A stretch of 64,000 bases of DNA from Flectonema sp. DT1601. Lineage: Eukaryota; Euglenozoa; Diplonemea; Diplonemida; Diplonemidae. Position numbers and translations under genes: made by a program. A model generated the notes under the pieces. That model had not been told where the DNA came from, searched no databases, and saw only the letters and a program-made list of their open reading frames with translations. Positions 22,616-31,493 of the stretch are shown here, in pieces; position 1 is the first letter of the stretch; every line of letters starts with the position of its first letter. Location: NCBI GenBank assembly GCA_964019425.1, contig OZ025780.1, forward strand, positions 576,001 through 640,000, given 5' to 3'.

Positions 22616-22935
22616 ATTCTGTTCGTTTCTTTGAAACGAAAATTCATTTGAATATTATTCCTTGGTCAGCAACCATCATTGTCGCCCTTTGGGCCTGTTA
22701 AAAAAAAAAAAAAATAAAAAGAAAGTTTACATCGGGAATAGGGCAGGAGCCAAAAGCTCCCAGTCCGTTACTTCCCACTTTATCGAAATTCATTTTCTAT
22801 TTTCCCTCGTCAGTATCACCTTCGCTAGCATTGTTTCTGAAGAATTTCGATAAAGTGGGAAGTAACGGACTGGGAGCTTTTGGCTCCTGCCCTATTCCCG
22901 ATGTAAACTTTCTTTTTATTTTTTTTTTTTTTTTA
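22616..22935. repeat. head-to-head pair of repeat C copies
   Basis: An inverted copy (22616-22793) and a direct partial copy (22842-22935) face each other across 48 bp. Their 5' ends are ATTTCGATAAAGTGGG. Confidence 0.75.
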
Positions 22936-23496
22936 AGGTATGTAAACCATTGAATTTCTTTAGAAACATCAAGTGTTTGTACAATGTCTCACACCAACAG
23001 AGCATGATGGACAAAAAAATTTCGATAAAGTGGGAAGTAACGGACTGGGAGCTTTTGGCTCCTGCCCTATTCCTGATGTAAACTTTCTTTTTATTTTTTA
23101 TTTTTTTTAACAGGCCCAAAGGGCGACAATGATGGTTGCTGACCAAGGAATAATATTCAAATGAATTTTCGTTTCAGAGAAACGAACAGAATTAAGAGAG
23201 AGGCAGAGAAAAAAAAAAAAAAAAAAAGAAGGGAAAACCTCTAATTCAACAAAAATAGTTTGCGAAATCGCCAACTCCCTACAAAAAAAAGTTGTCCACC
23301 AGGACTCGAACTTGACCCAAAAATTTGGCTTGCGGCGGGTTTTTTGTTTTTTAGCCTACCAAGCTGGGAAGAGTGCAAGGGTGGCTTGCGTCCGCCAAAT
23401 TCTTGGCGGGACACAAGCCCCCCCCCAAGGGGGGGGAGCCCCTAATAAAAGCCCGCCTGTTCCGTACAAAGTCCAACCTGAAAAAACAAATTTGCA

Positions 23497-23880
23497 ACTG
23501 ATGACTCTCTTAAGGCAGCCAAATGCCTCGTCTTCTAATTAAAGACGCGCATGAATGGACTAATGAGATTCCTTCTGTCCCTACCTACTATCTGGCGAAC
23601 AGCAGTCAAGGGAACGGACTTGAAACTGTCAGCGGGGAAAGAAGACCCTGTTGAGTTTGACTCTAGTCGGGTGTAGTTATAGGTGGGAGGTTTACCAACA
23701 ATGAAATACCACTACTCTTATCGTCGCTTTACTTATCCAATGATGGGAACGGCAGCTGCCTCTTCGGAGGTTAGGGTCCTTTCGGACTCGTAGCTTTTCC
23801 GATACCGGCGACAAACGGGCTTCGGCTCGTGACCCCTCGTTTGGAGACACCAGTCAGGTGGGGAGTTTGGCTGGGAGGAG
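23497..23880 (+). rRNA. 28S rRNA fragment (pseudogene) inside TIR element
   Basis: Unmistakable large-subunit rRNA landmarks in order: ATGACTCTCTTAAGGCAGCC, AAATGCCTCGTC, GACGCGCATGAATGGAC, GGGAAAGAAGACCCTGTTGA, GAAATACCACTACTCTTATC, and CAGGTGGGGAGTTTGGCTGG. It covers the region that in many eukaryotes is the target of R2 and R1 retrotransposons (TTAAGG/TAGCC), which is uninterrupted here. It is only about 385 nt of the LSU and lies within a transposon-like unit, so it is not a functional rRNA gene. Confidence 0.85.
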
Positions 23881-24225
23881 GGCCACATTGACGAAGGCTT
23901 CTAAGTCACGAACCTAAATCGATGATGAGGATCGTTAAGCCACATTTCTAAAGGTCAAGCTTTTACTAACGTGAGAATTTCTGTTCTCGATGGTTCGAAT
24001 GTGTCTGACAAAAATTGGAATGCTGCTTGAAGTCTGGTGAATTTTGGTTGGAGGTCTTAGTCTCACTGGTGAACTGCACAGTAACATTTTAAAGTGATCG
24101 ATCACACGGGAGGGGTCTTGGTGATTTATTGCAACGGGAATATGTCTCAACTCGACCAGTGGGTGATCAATCCGCCCTTTGACTATGTTTTGGTCTCATT
24201 TTCCGTCATTACGAAAAAGAGAAAA

Positions 24226-24303
24226 AAGGATGTCACGGGGTTCGAACCCGAGACCTCCGGGTCATGATTCGGCGGTCATAACCAATAAACCACCGGAGCT
24301 CCG
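24226..24303 (-). tRNA. tRNA-like Pol III unit (Met-like) inside TIR element
   Basis: On the - strand there is an A box TGGTTTATTGG, an anticodon-loop-like ATCATGA (CAT), a B box GGTTCGAACCC, an acceptor-like GACATCC and then TTTTTTCTC. The acceptor pairs at five of seven positions. It matches the unit at 16553-16636 over the 3' half. It is more likely a tRNA-derived Pol III cassette than a working tRNA. Confidence 0.4.
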
Positions 24304-24513
24304 AAAATTCTGAAAATCTTCCCGTCATGTTGGGTTGTTTCGAGCGGTTAAAATTTTTGTGATGAGTTGGCGATTTCGCAAACTATTTGTGGAATTAGGG
24401 GTTTTCCCAAAAAAGAAAGAAAAGAAAAAAAAAATGAAGAGGAAATAATCAAACATGAAAAAAAAAAAAAAAAAAAAATATATATAAATAAAAAAAACGT
24501 TGTATGAAAAAGG

Positions 24514-25583
24514 AGCTGTGTTCTTCTGCCAAAATAAGATAGCCCTGCAAGTGGTTGAAGATCCAACTTTCACTGGCATTACGTCTGCACCTGCAGGTGT
24601 TACGCGAAGGAGTCTGCTTGCCCACATTGAGAAGCTTGGGAATACCTGCCGTCAGAAGTTGCTTAAGCGGTTTGAAGGCAATGATGTTATAATTATGTTT
24701 GATGGGGCGACACTACCTGGAAAGCGACGAGTGCTGAACTTCAGTATTCACAATGGCCATATGGCCCTGTTTTTTAGAAGTGTAGTAGTTACTAGCTTTT
24801 CTGCTGCAGATGCCTTGAAGGTACTTCGAAGCATCACTACTGAGCTACTTGAAGCTAATGTTGTCCCACTTGCCTTCTGTGCTGACAATGCAAAGAGCAT
24901 GCAGAATGCCCTGAAGGAAGCAGCACTTCCAGTTAGTATGTATCTAAAAAAGCAAACATTACCTGCTGCCCAACATTTTACAAACCAAGATTTAATAAAC
25001 CATCACAGAGATGGAGAGTCTTGAAGAAGACACTGACAATGACAGTGCAGCATCTTGTGAAAGTGCAGGAGAAGAAGACCCAGAGGGCATTAACGCAGAT
25101 GCTCTAGAGCAGATGCTTCAGGCTGCAGGGAAGGAGAAGCTCCTCACTATCAGATGTGCAGCACATTCATTGCAGCTGTTAATGAAGGATCTCATCAATG
25201 GTATCCCCCTCCTCTCAACGGCATACAATAAGGTGAAGGATCTGACAGAGGAGATGGCAACCCCCAAAAGGAAGGAGTTGTTCCTTGAGGTGCAGAAGGG
25301 TCGAAAGGGAAGCCCTCTGCAACTTAAACGCATAGGTAGTACCCGATGGAACACAGTGTACGACTGCTGGGTTCGGGCAGTGAGACTTGAAGATCTCCTG
25401 CTGAAACGCAAGGGGAAACAACGCCTGTTTCCTTGCTGTGCAGCAGACATCGAGAAGATGAAAACTGCTGCAAAATTGGTGCAGCCAGTTGCATATGCAA
25501 CTGATAACCTCCAGCGTGACTCGGCAGGGTTGCAGGATGTGCTGGGACAGCTGGAGTATGTGACACGAACTGCATCCAAGTAG
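24514..25583 (+). pseudogene. hAT-family transposase fragment
   Basis: The frame holds typical hAT blocks: FFCQNKIALQVVEDPTF, IIMFDGATLPGKRRVLNFSI, VPLAFCADNAKS, IRCAAHSLQLLMKDL (the conserved C..H segment) and GSTRWNTVYDCW. The first part (to 24931) and the second (from 25011) are in different frames. They can be joined by a 79-bp GT-AG intron (GTTAGTATGT ... CACAGAG), which I prefer over a frameshift. The BED zinc finger, the N-terminus and the C-terminal dimerisation domain are missing. The 5' end is fused to repeat C and the 3' end to an antisense VIPER-like fragment. Confidence 0.75.
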
Positions 25584-26160
25584 TATGAGATATGTTTTAG
25601 TGGAACATTCGGCTCATATCCAAAATCTGTCAGGTTTTCATTTGCTTCTCGCGTCCATAAAATGAAGCGTTGCCTGTTCCCAGTCTCCCTCTCCTCATAC
25701 ACTGTAAAAGGTATGTTCTCAGACAAAGGGGCCGTGCTAACAGGTACCGCAATCCCACAGTTTACCAATTCTTCTGCGTGTTCAGAGCTGAAACGTGATT
25801 TCTTCCTTCTAACTCGGTTCATTCTCTCCTTTAATACAGGGAACGTTAAAGACAAGACATGCTTGAACCTCTCCAAGATCGCTGGATGCATTCTGTCTTG
25901 AACCATCTCAAGATCCATAGTTTCAGTTGAGGCAACATGGAGAGGTGAGGCAATCTCCTCAGCAGTAGTGGGAATGCGGGTGCTCTTGGAACGATGTGTG
26001 AAACCTGCTCCTATCTTTCTAATAACATCTCTCTCTAAAGGAGGGAGGTAACAATCTGTGTCCTCAGTGCCCTTGCCATTGCGACTTGATCCCCTCTATA
26101 CTTCAGGGTTATGTCTGAAAGAGGTGATATTGTTTTGTGCTTTGCTAATCTGCTTATGTT
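25584..26160 (-). pseudogene. second VIPER-like retroelement fragment (YR end plus RT start)
   Basis: On the - strand the segment 26160-26045 encodes the end of a tyrosine recombinase (ITLKYRGD, then MARALRT and a stop), parallel to the TIRYGGD...ARALRT end of the recombinase at 2776-3810. About 130 nt later a frame begins at 25918 with an RT N-terminus (ENIPFTVYEE, RQRFILWTREANENL, NVPLKHISYYLD) and stops matching at about 25590. Sequence identity to the first element is only moderate, so this is a separate, older lineage. Both ends are broken: at one by the hAT fragment, at the other by a satellite unit. Confidence 0.7.
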
Positions 26161-27290
26161 GCTTTAAAAAAAAAAAAAAAAGGAAAAGAATAAACAATCT
26201 TATCATTGTTTTTAATAGATAGTTTGTTTTTTGAGGAGGAATGTAGTAGGCAAAGCTTTAGGCTCACGGCCTTTCCTGAGTGAAAAAGAATGGGATGTCC
26301 TAACACAAGAATACAAAAGATAACGAAGTTCCGCTTCAAGAAAAACAGTCACATACCAGGATAGCATCGCAGCACTTCAAGACTTCCATCGACCTCCTTC
26401 GCATCTCGCATCTCCAAGGCATAAACAGGTCACGAAGGGAAATAAAGGCAAGAACAAACCTGTTTGTATTTAGTGTGTAATTTAGCAATCTTTTAAAACG
26501 GATAACAAACATGTTTGAAAAAGAATGCCGGGGAGTGCACAAGATCAGACAACGAAGACATCGACATCAGTTTGGCAGCGGCGAGTATCCTGTTACTGTG
26601 TGTGATTGTGTTTTTGTTATTGGGTTGTACCCAGGGAAAGGAAAAGACATTGAAGTTTAACTGACACCCGGTGAAGTTGGGAAATCAGGAATGCCAACCG
26701 CTCAGCGTACAGCAAGTTTGAACTAGTACCTGGCGATATTAACCTTGCGAATGATTGTTAGTTAGCAAAATACAGAACTGATGACGATTGGGACTTACTG
26801 GATGACATTGGGAACAGAGTAATGCAAATTCCGCAGGCTAGGCACAATCACTCGGCACAAAGGAGTTGAAGACAAGCGCGTTTGATATCTCCCTTTAAAG
26901 CTTCGTCTGTATTCACATCGTACAATAGAGAATGAGTAGCGGAGCTCGTCACAATGTACAATTCGGTACAATACAATTATCCTGCGATGAATGCTATCTG
27001 CAGGTCCTGTGATGATATGATATAGCATTTGACACTATCGATCATCGGCATAAGCACAGCGGTCAGCAATTTCACTGTAGTCTGTTCAGGACCTTCTCGG
27101 ACATTGATCAGTATAAATGGTATTGTATGGCGATAAGAAAGATGAGATTAGCAGCAGGGAATAATTCTCGCGGATTTCTTCTGCAATAATTTCTTCCTCT
27201 TTACGGTACGACTAGTTTAGTAACTGTAACACAGTTTATATGATTAGTTCATGGAGTAATTCTTGTTTGTTAACTTTAACTTCATTTCAG
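26161..27290. other. spacer: stray satellite unit, then unassigned sequence
   Basis: 26163-26220 is one unit of the hairpin satellite (GAATAAACAATCTTATCATTG). The remaining kilobase is of balanced composition and shows no ORF or family that I can name. It ends in a splice-acceptor-like TTCATTTCAG at 27290, 28 nt before the next start codon. Confidence 0.5.
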
Positions 27291-27318
27291 GTTTCAACTT
27301 ATAACAACCATACACAAG

Positions 27319-28911
27319 ATGAAGAGTATACTGATTTGTGCAGCTGCAGCATTCACTTTGGCTGGTGCGACGTTTTCAGAAGTATCCAGCACCACGTTTG
27401 TTGGAGAAGGAAAACAGGTATCTGGATCAAAGTTCTTTATTAATAAAGTAAAATTCACGAGTGTTATATCTGCAGGGACTGGAGGAATTGTATTAGTAGA
27501 GGCTGCATTTCCATCACAGACTCCAGTGACACGGGACTTGTCATTTCCTATGACACACGGAGCAACTGAGGTACTTGATTACTTTCAACATGGAATATTT
27601 AGTTTTGCATGTCAGGGTGCCGCAGGTGTGCAGGCGCACGTGAGAAACCCCCCGGCCCCGACCAGCCTCAGCGGACACTACCAACCCCCTCCTGGTCAAG
27701 AGTGCCGATCTTTATTCTTGTCATACGCAATGATTAGTGGAGCCAACCAAGCAGTACTCTACATGGCTGGAACCCACTTTTCATGTATTCAATGGTCCGC
27801 TTTGAGCACACCTATTTTTCAGGGTGACGTGTTTCTTAACGGTAAAGTAGCACAAAAAATTGTATCTCTAGAATATGACTACTCTTTTGTATCTTGTGGT
27901 ACGGACGGTCTTGTTGTTATTTCACACTCTGACGTCAGTAATCCAACCATTGTTAGTGAGTTGGGTCCATCTCAAGGATTGAATTGTGACTTCAGAGACA
28001 TAATTATTAGAGACGACCGACTCATCATAGCAAACGGAGCTCACGGTATTAGGATTTACGACATAACAAACCCGGCTACACTGGTACTTGTTGGAGACTA
28101 TACAGGTTTTCATCACGCACCGATCACATCGGTTTTAGTTTCAGCAAGACCTAATGATGTTCTTAATTACCGTATTGTCGCTGCAGCACCGGGAGATAGA
28201 TTATATTTATTGAATTATATCTCTCTTGCAATTATCGAAGATGATGTTCAGTTTTCAGATATTGAAAAACTTTCATCAAACAACGCTCAGACGAGCAGTA
28301 ATTTTCCAGCTGTCAATGGTCGTCTTCGCTTCTCTGGTATCGGTGGAAATACTTTTAAGAACATCCTGTGGGATAATACCGTTATTGTTCCTCCAGTACC
28401 TGCAGGTTGTGATCCTGTTAAGGTATCTGGTGTGGTTGTGTCTGGTACTCAGGTGGCAGGCAAGACTATGCCTTTGAATGGCGGAGTTAGTCTCGAAGAA
28501 ATCCCAAGCTTTCTTGTTGGTTCAGAGCTTTATGCTCCGACTCTACCTGTTGCTTCTTCTACTGATATTGTGTTGGAGTGTTGTGGGAGTTCAACATGTG
28601 AATTCTTCATTACTGTGTTTAGATGTGTGCATTGTTCATCTGCACCTGACCTCCCAGGTATACTCTTGTCAGGATTGTGGGAAGCTGGATCTTGTGCACC
28701 AAAGTTTAGTGTGAATTCCGGGACTGAGTACTTTGGAATGGTTTCTTTTCACAAACAACTTCAACCTGGTCAAGTACTTACTCTGCCGCCAACTGCGTTG
28801 GATACTCGTTTCATGGCCATCTTTAAGCTTGATTCGGTTGCCCAACCGTGGTGTCCTGCAGCCGGTACTTCATTTGTTGGTGCTCAGCCGCCATGTACCT
28901 GTCCACAGTAA
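27319..28911 (+). CDS. secreted LVIVD-type beta-propeller protein
   Basis: The 530-residue product starts with a signal peptide (MKSILICAAAAFTLAGATFS), so it should enter the secretory pathway. The central part has repeats of the LVIVD kind, such as SCGTDGLVVISHSDVSNPTIVSEL and ANGAHGIRIYDITNPATLVLVGDY (shown in part), a pattern found in extracellular or surface propellers. The C-terminal third is rich in paired Cys and ends in CTCPQ without a membrane anchor. No catalytic motif is visible. The start follows an acceptor-like TTCATTTCAG by 28 nt. Function beyond a binding scaffold is not inferred. Confidence 0.7.
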   Translation: MKSILICAAAAFTLAGATFSEVSSTTFVGEGKQVSGSKFFINKVKFTSVISAGTGGIVLVEAAFPSQTPVTRDLSFPMTHGATEVLDYFQHGIFSFACQGAAGVQAHVRNPPAPTSLSGHYQPPPGQECRSLFLSYAMISGANQAVLYMAGTHFSCIQWSALSTPIFQGDVFLNGKVAQKIVSLEYDYSFVSCGTDGLVVISHSDVSNPTIVSELGPSQGLNCDFRDIIIRDDRLIIANGAHGIRIYDITNPATLVLVGDYTGFHHAPITSVLVSARPNDVLNYRIVAAAPGDRLYLLNYISLAIIEDDVQFSDIEKLSSNNAQTSSNFPAVNGRLRFSGIGGNTFKNILWDNTVIVPPVPAGCDPVKVSGVVVSGTQVAGKTMPLNGGVSLEEIPSFLVGSELYAPTLPVASSTDIVLECCGSSTCEFFITVFRCVHCSSAPDLPGILLSGLWEAGSCAPKFSVNSGTEYFGMVSFHKQLQPGQVLTLPPTALDTRFMAIFKLDSVAQPWCPAAGTSFVGAQPPCTCPQ

Positions 28912-30002
28912 GTTTTTTAAAATATTTTGATAAATCATTGTTTTAGATAACTTTTGTTCCTTTTTTTTTTTTTAGCAGCCGATCTGAGTGGTGACATTTA
29001 TATTAGATGCGAATTTTTTCAAATAGAAAAAAAAAAAAAAAAAAGAAAAACCCTAAATTCCTCACCCCCTTTTTTTTTTTAATAGCATTTTCCTACATTT
29101 TTCGGGCAATCACTCTTTTGTCTTTCGTGGTAATCTTGTCAGGTATTTCTGTGCATAACGCTGCGCCAAGGAAAGAGTTTATATTTTTTTTTATTTTTTT
29201 TTATTATAAAGTTAATTTTTAAACTGTTATTGAATTACAGTTGAAACAGTCAGTTGTGCAGACAACGTAAACTCACTTATTCTTTTCCTCAAACAAGTAT
29301 CCTATGAAGGAAATAAGCTATAGCGACGGTTGTAGAAAACTTGATGGTTTGCTCTGCGCAGTCTTTTATATTAATGCGAAGACAGCACTCACTGTGAGTA
29401 TTATCTTGGTGTATTATTATTTTTTTCCCCTTTTTATTTTTTTTTGTGACGTCCAAGCCTATTACCCATCGACAGTCTTTGCCCCAGCGTCATCGAACAC
29501 CGGGTGGTCTGTCGTTGGCGATACCTTGAGAAAGGGATTTTTTTTTTTTCACAAAAAAAAGTATACTTATAATTTTCATTTTTATTTTTAAATTTAATCT
29601 TCCTTCCCTCTTATTCTGGTCACAATGCTCTGCGAAATAGATATTTTTTTCCCCTTCTTTTTTTGCTTGGCAATTGTTGATACTGAGTTTTTTACAATGG
29701 TATTGTCTTGTTGGTATTAGTTATTTTTATTTTTTATTTTTTTTCAAAATGCAGGAACATAATTCAATGAGAGAAAAAAAAGACTTGCATGGCTTAATCC
29801 TTGAAACAAGCATATGACTACTGGCAGGATCAACCAGGTTTCTTGTTACTCTAACCAACAGGGAGTACCCGAAAGTACGCACCCTAGAGTTGAAAGCATC
29901 AAGACGTTGGTTGTCTCTTATGAATCCGACAAGGGTTGAAAAATAGCGTATTGGTGTAACAACATATCTCTGTATAATGACAACAATTAATTTTTTTTTC
30001 CA
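28912..30002. other. spacer with A/T runs and an 18S rRNA fragment
   Basis: Homopolymer-rich sequence without a supported gene. An antisense 18S rRNA 5' end lies at 29783-29839 and possible external-spacer sequence at 29840-29960. An acceptor-like TTTTTTTTTCCAG ends at 30003. Confidence 0.5.
29783..29839 (-). rRNA. 18S rRNA 5'-terminal fragment (pseudogene)
   Basis: Read on the - strand it starts with ACCTGGTTGATCCTGCCAG and continues TAGTCATATGCTTGTTTCAA, GGATTAAGCCATGCAAG, the universal 5' end of eukaryotic SSU rRNA. Only about 57 nt are present. The sequence before it on the - strand (29840-29960) may be external transcribed spacer. Confidence 0.85.
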
Positions 30003-30052
30003 GGATTTTTTTTTTTTTTTTTTTTTTTTGAAAAAAAAATTAAAATAACATT

Positions 30053-31065
30053 ATGAATATTGTTAGACTTCGATGGCTGGCTTGTAAACCACTCCAATCC
30101 TATCGCAGACACTATTCGACAACTGCTGAGAAGACAGAAGAAGAGAGTGCTGAAGAAGTAAGGGAGAGACAAAGATGGCAGGACAGATATGAATTTACCG
30201 ATGAAGAAATTGAAGACGAAATGAGACATGAATCAGAATGGGTTGAGAGATGGCGAGAATTCAAAACACAAATGAGATACTACGTTAACATATTTGAAGA
30301 ACACGATAATCTTACTGAAAGAAGGCAACGGGAAAGTATGTTTTTATGGTCCCATCCTGCGACTTGGAAAAGTGCATTCGCTGTTTTTGTAATACTCTCA
30401 GCCGTTTACAACGACACAGTCGTTGAGCGTTTATTCAGAAAGATGAACCATTTTGCAAAAATGGGAGGAGGAGCAGACTGGCCAACTCATTATATAACTC
30501 TCAAAGAAATCCATGAAGGTCGCAGATCGATCGATGACATCATAAAGACTTGGGACACTGTTCGTGATACCCACCAACGTGATTGGCTTTTACCTCTTCT
30601 TACAAGTGAAGTTCTTATGAAGTTTGCTTTAAGTCCTGAGACACTTCAGGGTAAAAATCCAAACGAAGCGATTCTAAACAAACTTGTTGAAGATCTTTCA
30701 TTTGTCGAAGCAAACATAAGTACGATGTCGGCAGAGATAGCCTATCATCTTCACAATCTTATATCAGGAGATGTATGTGTTTCTTTTTTTTCTTTTTGTT
30801 TCTTAATTTCCTCTTGTTGATATGCTTTTTTGTTCCTCTCTTCACAATACTACTACAGGTAAAGTGGCCAGGTTCACCTCCAAATGAAGCAGTTAAAACT
30901 GAAATGAGAAATTGTATCAAGGGAATGTCAGGATTTAAAATTCATCCAGAGCTTAGAAGACGATTAGAATTATCAAAAAATAAAACGACGACATACTTTG
31001 GAGGGACTGGTTATTATGAATCTTCTCCTCAACAAATGCAAAATAAAACTGCTGGCATTGCATGA
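30053..31065 (+). CDS. probable mitochondrial membrane protein, unknown function
   Basis: Two exons, 30053-30772 and 30859-31065, are separated by an 86-bp intron (GTATGT...ACAG). The product is 308 residues. Its N-terminus MNIVRLRWLACKPLQSYRRH is basic and free of acidic residues, like a mitochondrial presequence, followed by a charged helical stretch (about 25-95) and one hydrophobic segment near residues 105-120. The rest is helical with no motif I recognise. The start lies 49 nt after an acceptor-like TTTCCAG. Mitochondrial location is an inference from the leader alone. Confidence 0.6.
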
Positions 31066-31493
31066 GGTAGGAAGGGGTGAATCAATTATTTTGGATTTGA
31101 ATGACAGCATACGAAGAGCACTTTATGTCCAAGCGATAAACCTTTTAAAAAAAAAAAAAAAAAAAGTTTATTGTTTATATTCGACGACATCAGAATTATC
31201 CATTTATATAATTCCATAAGTTATGTCACCAACCTTACTTGTTGTAGTCCTCCGTCTCACGGTGGAACAGTATGGTGTGGAAGCGATTATTATTGTTTTT
31301 TTTTTGTTTTTTTTTGTTTCCCCCTTATGTAATTAGCTGTTTATGTATCAACCATATTTCCCTTTTAAAAAAAAAAACAGGAAAAAAAAAAATGTTAAAT
31401 TGACGCTACCTCATCTGTCTTTCTGTAATGTGAATGACTGATAATAATAAAATAAAGTTTTAAAATATATCTAACAGCAGTAAGACACAAAAG

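Larger units (their letters stand above)
23231..24408. mobile_element. 1.18-kb TIR element carrying 28S rRNA and tRNA-like sequences
   Basis: Ends 23231-23277 and 24364-24408 are inverted copies over about 45 bp (GGGAAAACC, CTAATTC, ATAGTTTGCGAAATCGCC, AACTC). It encodes no transposase. The interior holds a tRNA-like 3' half on the - strand near 23283-23330, a segment of 28S rRNA, an unassigned stretch (23885-24215), and a tRNA-like unit on the - strand (24226-24303). A lone left end of the same family lies at 47179-47289. Confidence 0.75.
23018..24513 (+). mobile_element. repeat C copy split by a TIR element
   Basis: Repeat C starts at 23018, is interrupted in its A-rich tract at 23230, and resumes at 24409 (AAAAAAGAAAG ... 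ATGAAGAGGAAATAATC), ending with GTTGTATGAAAAAGGA at 24513 where a hAT fragment begins. This makes the TIR element younger than the repeat C copy. Confidence 0.75.

Noticed and set aside
24925-25015. Frameshift in the hAT transposase
   Set aside because: A 79-bp GT-AG intron explains the change of frame as well, with donor and acceptor like those of the host genes.
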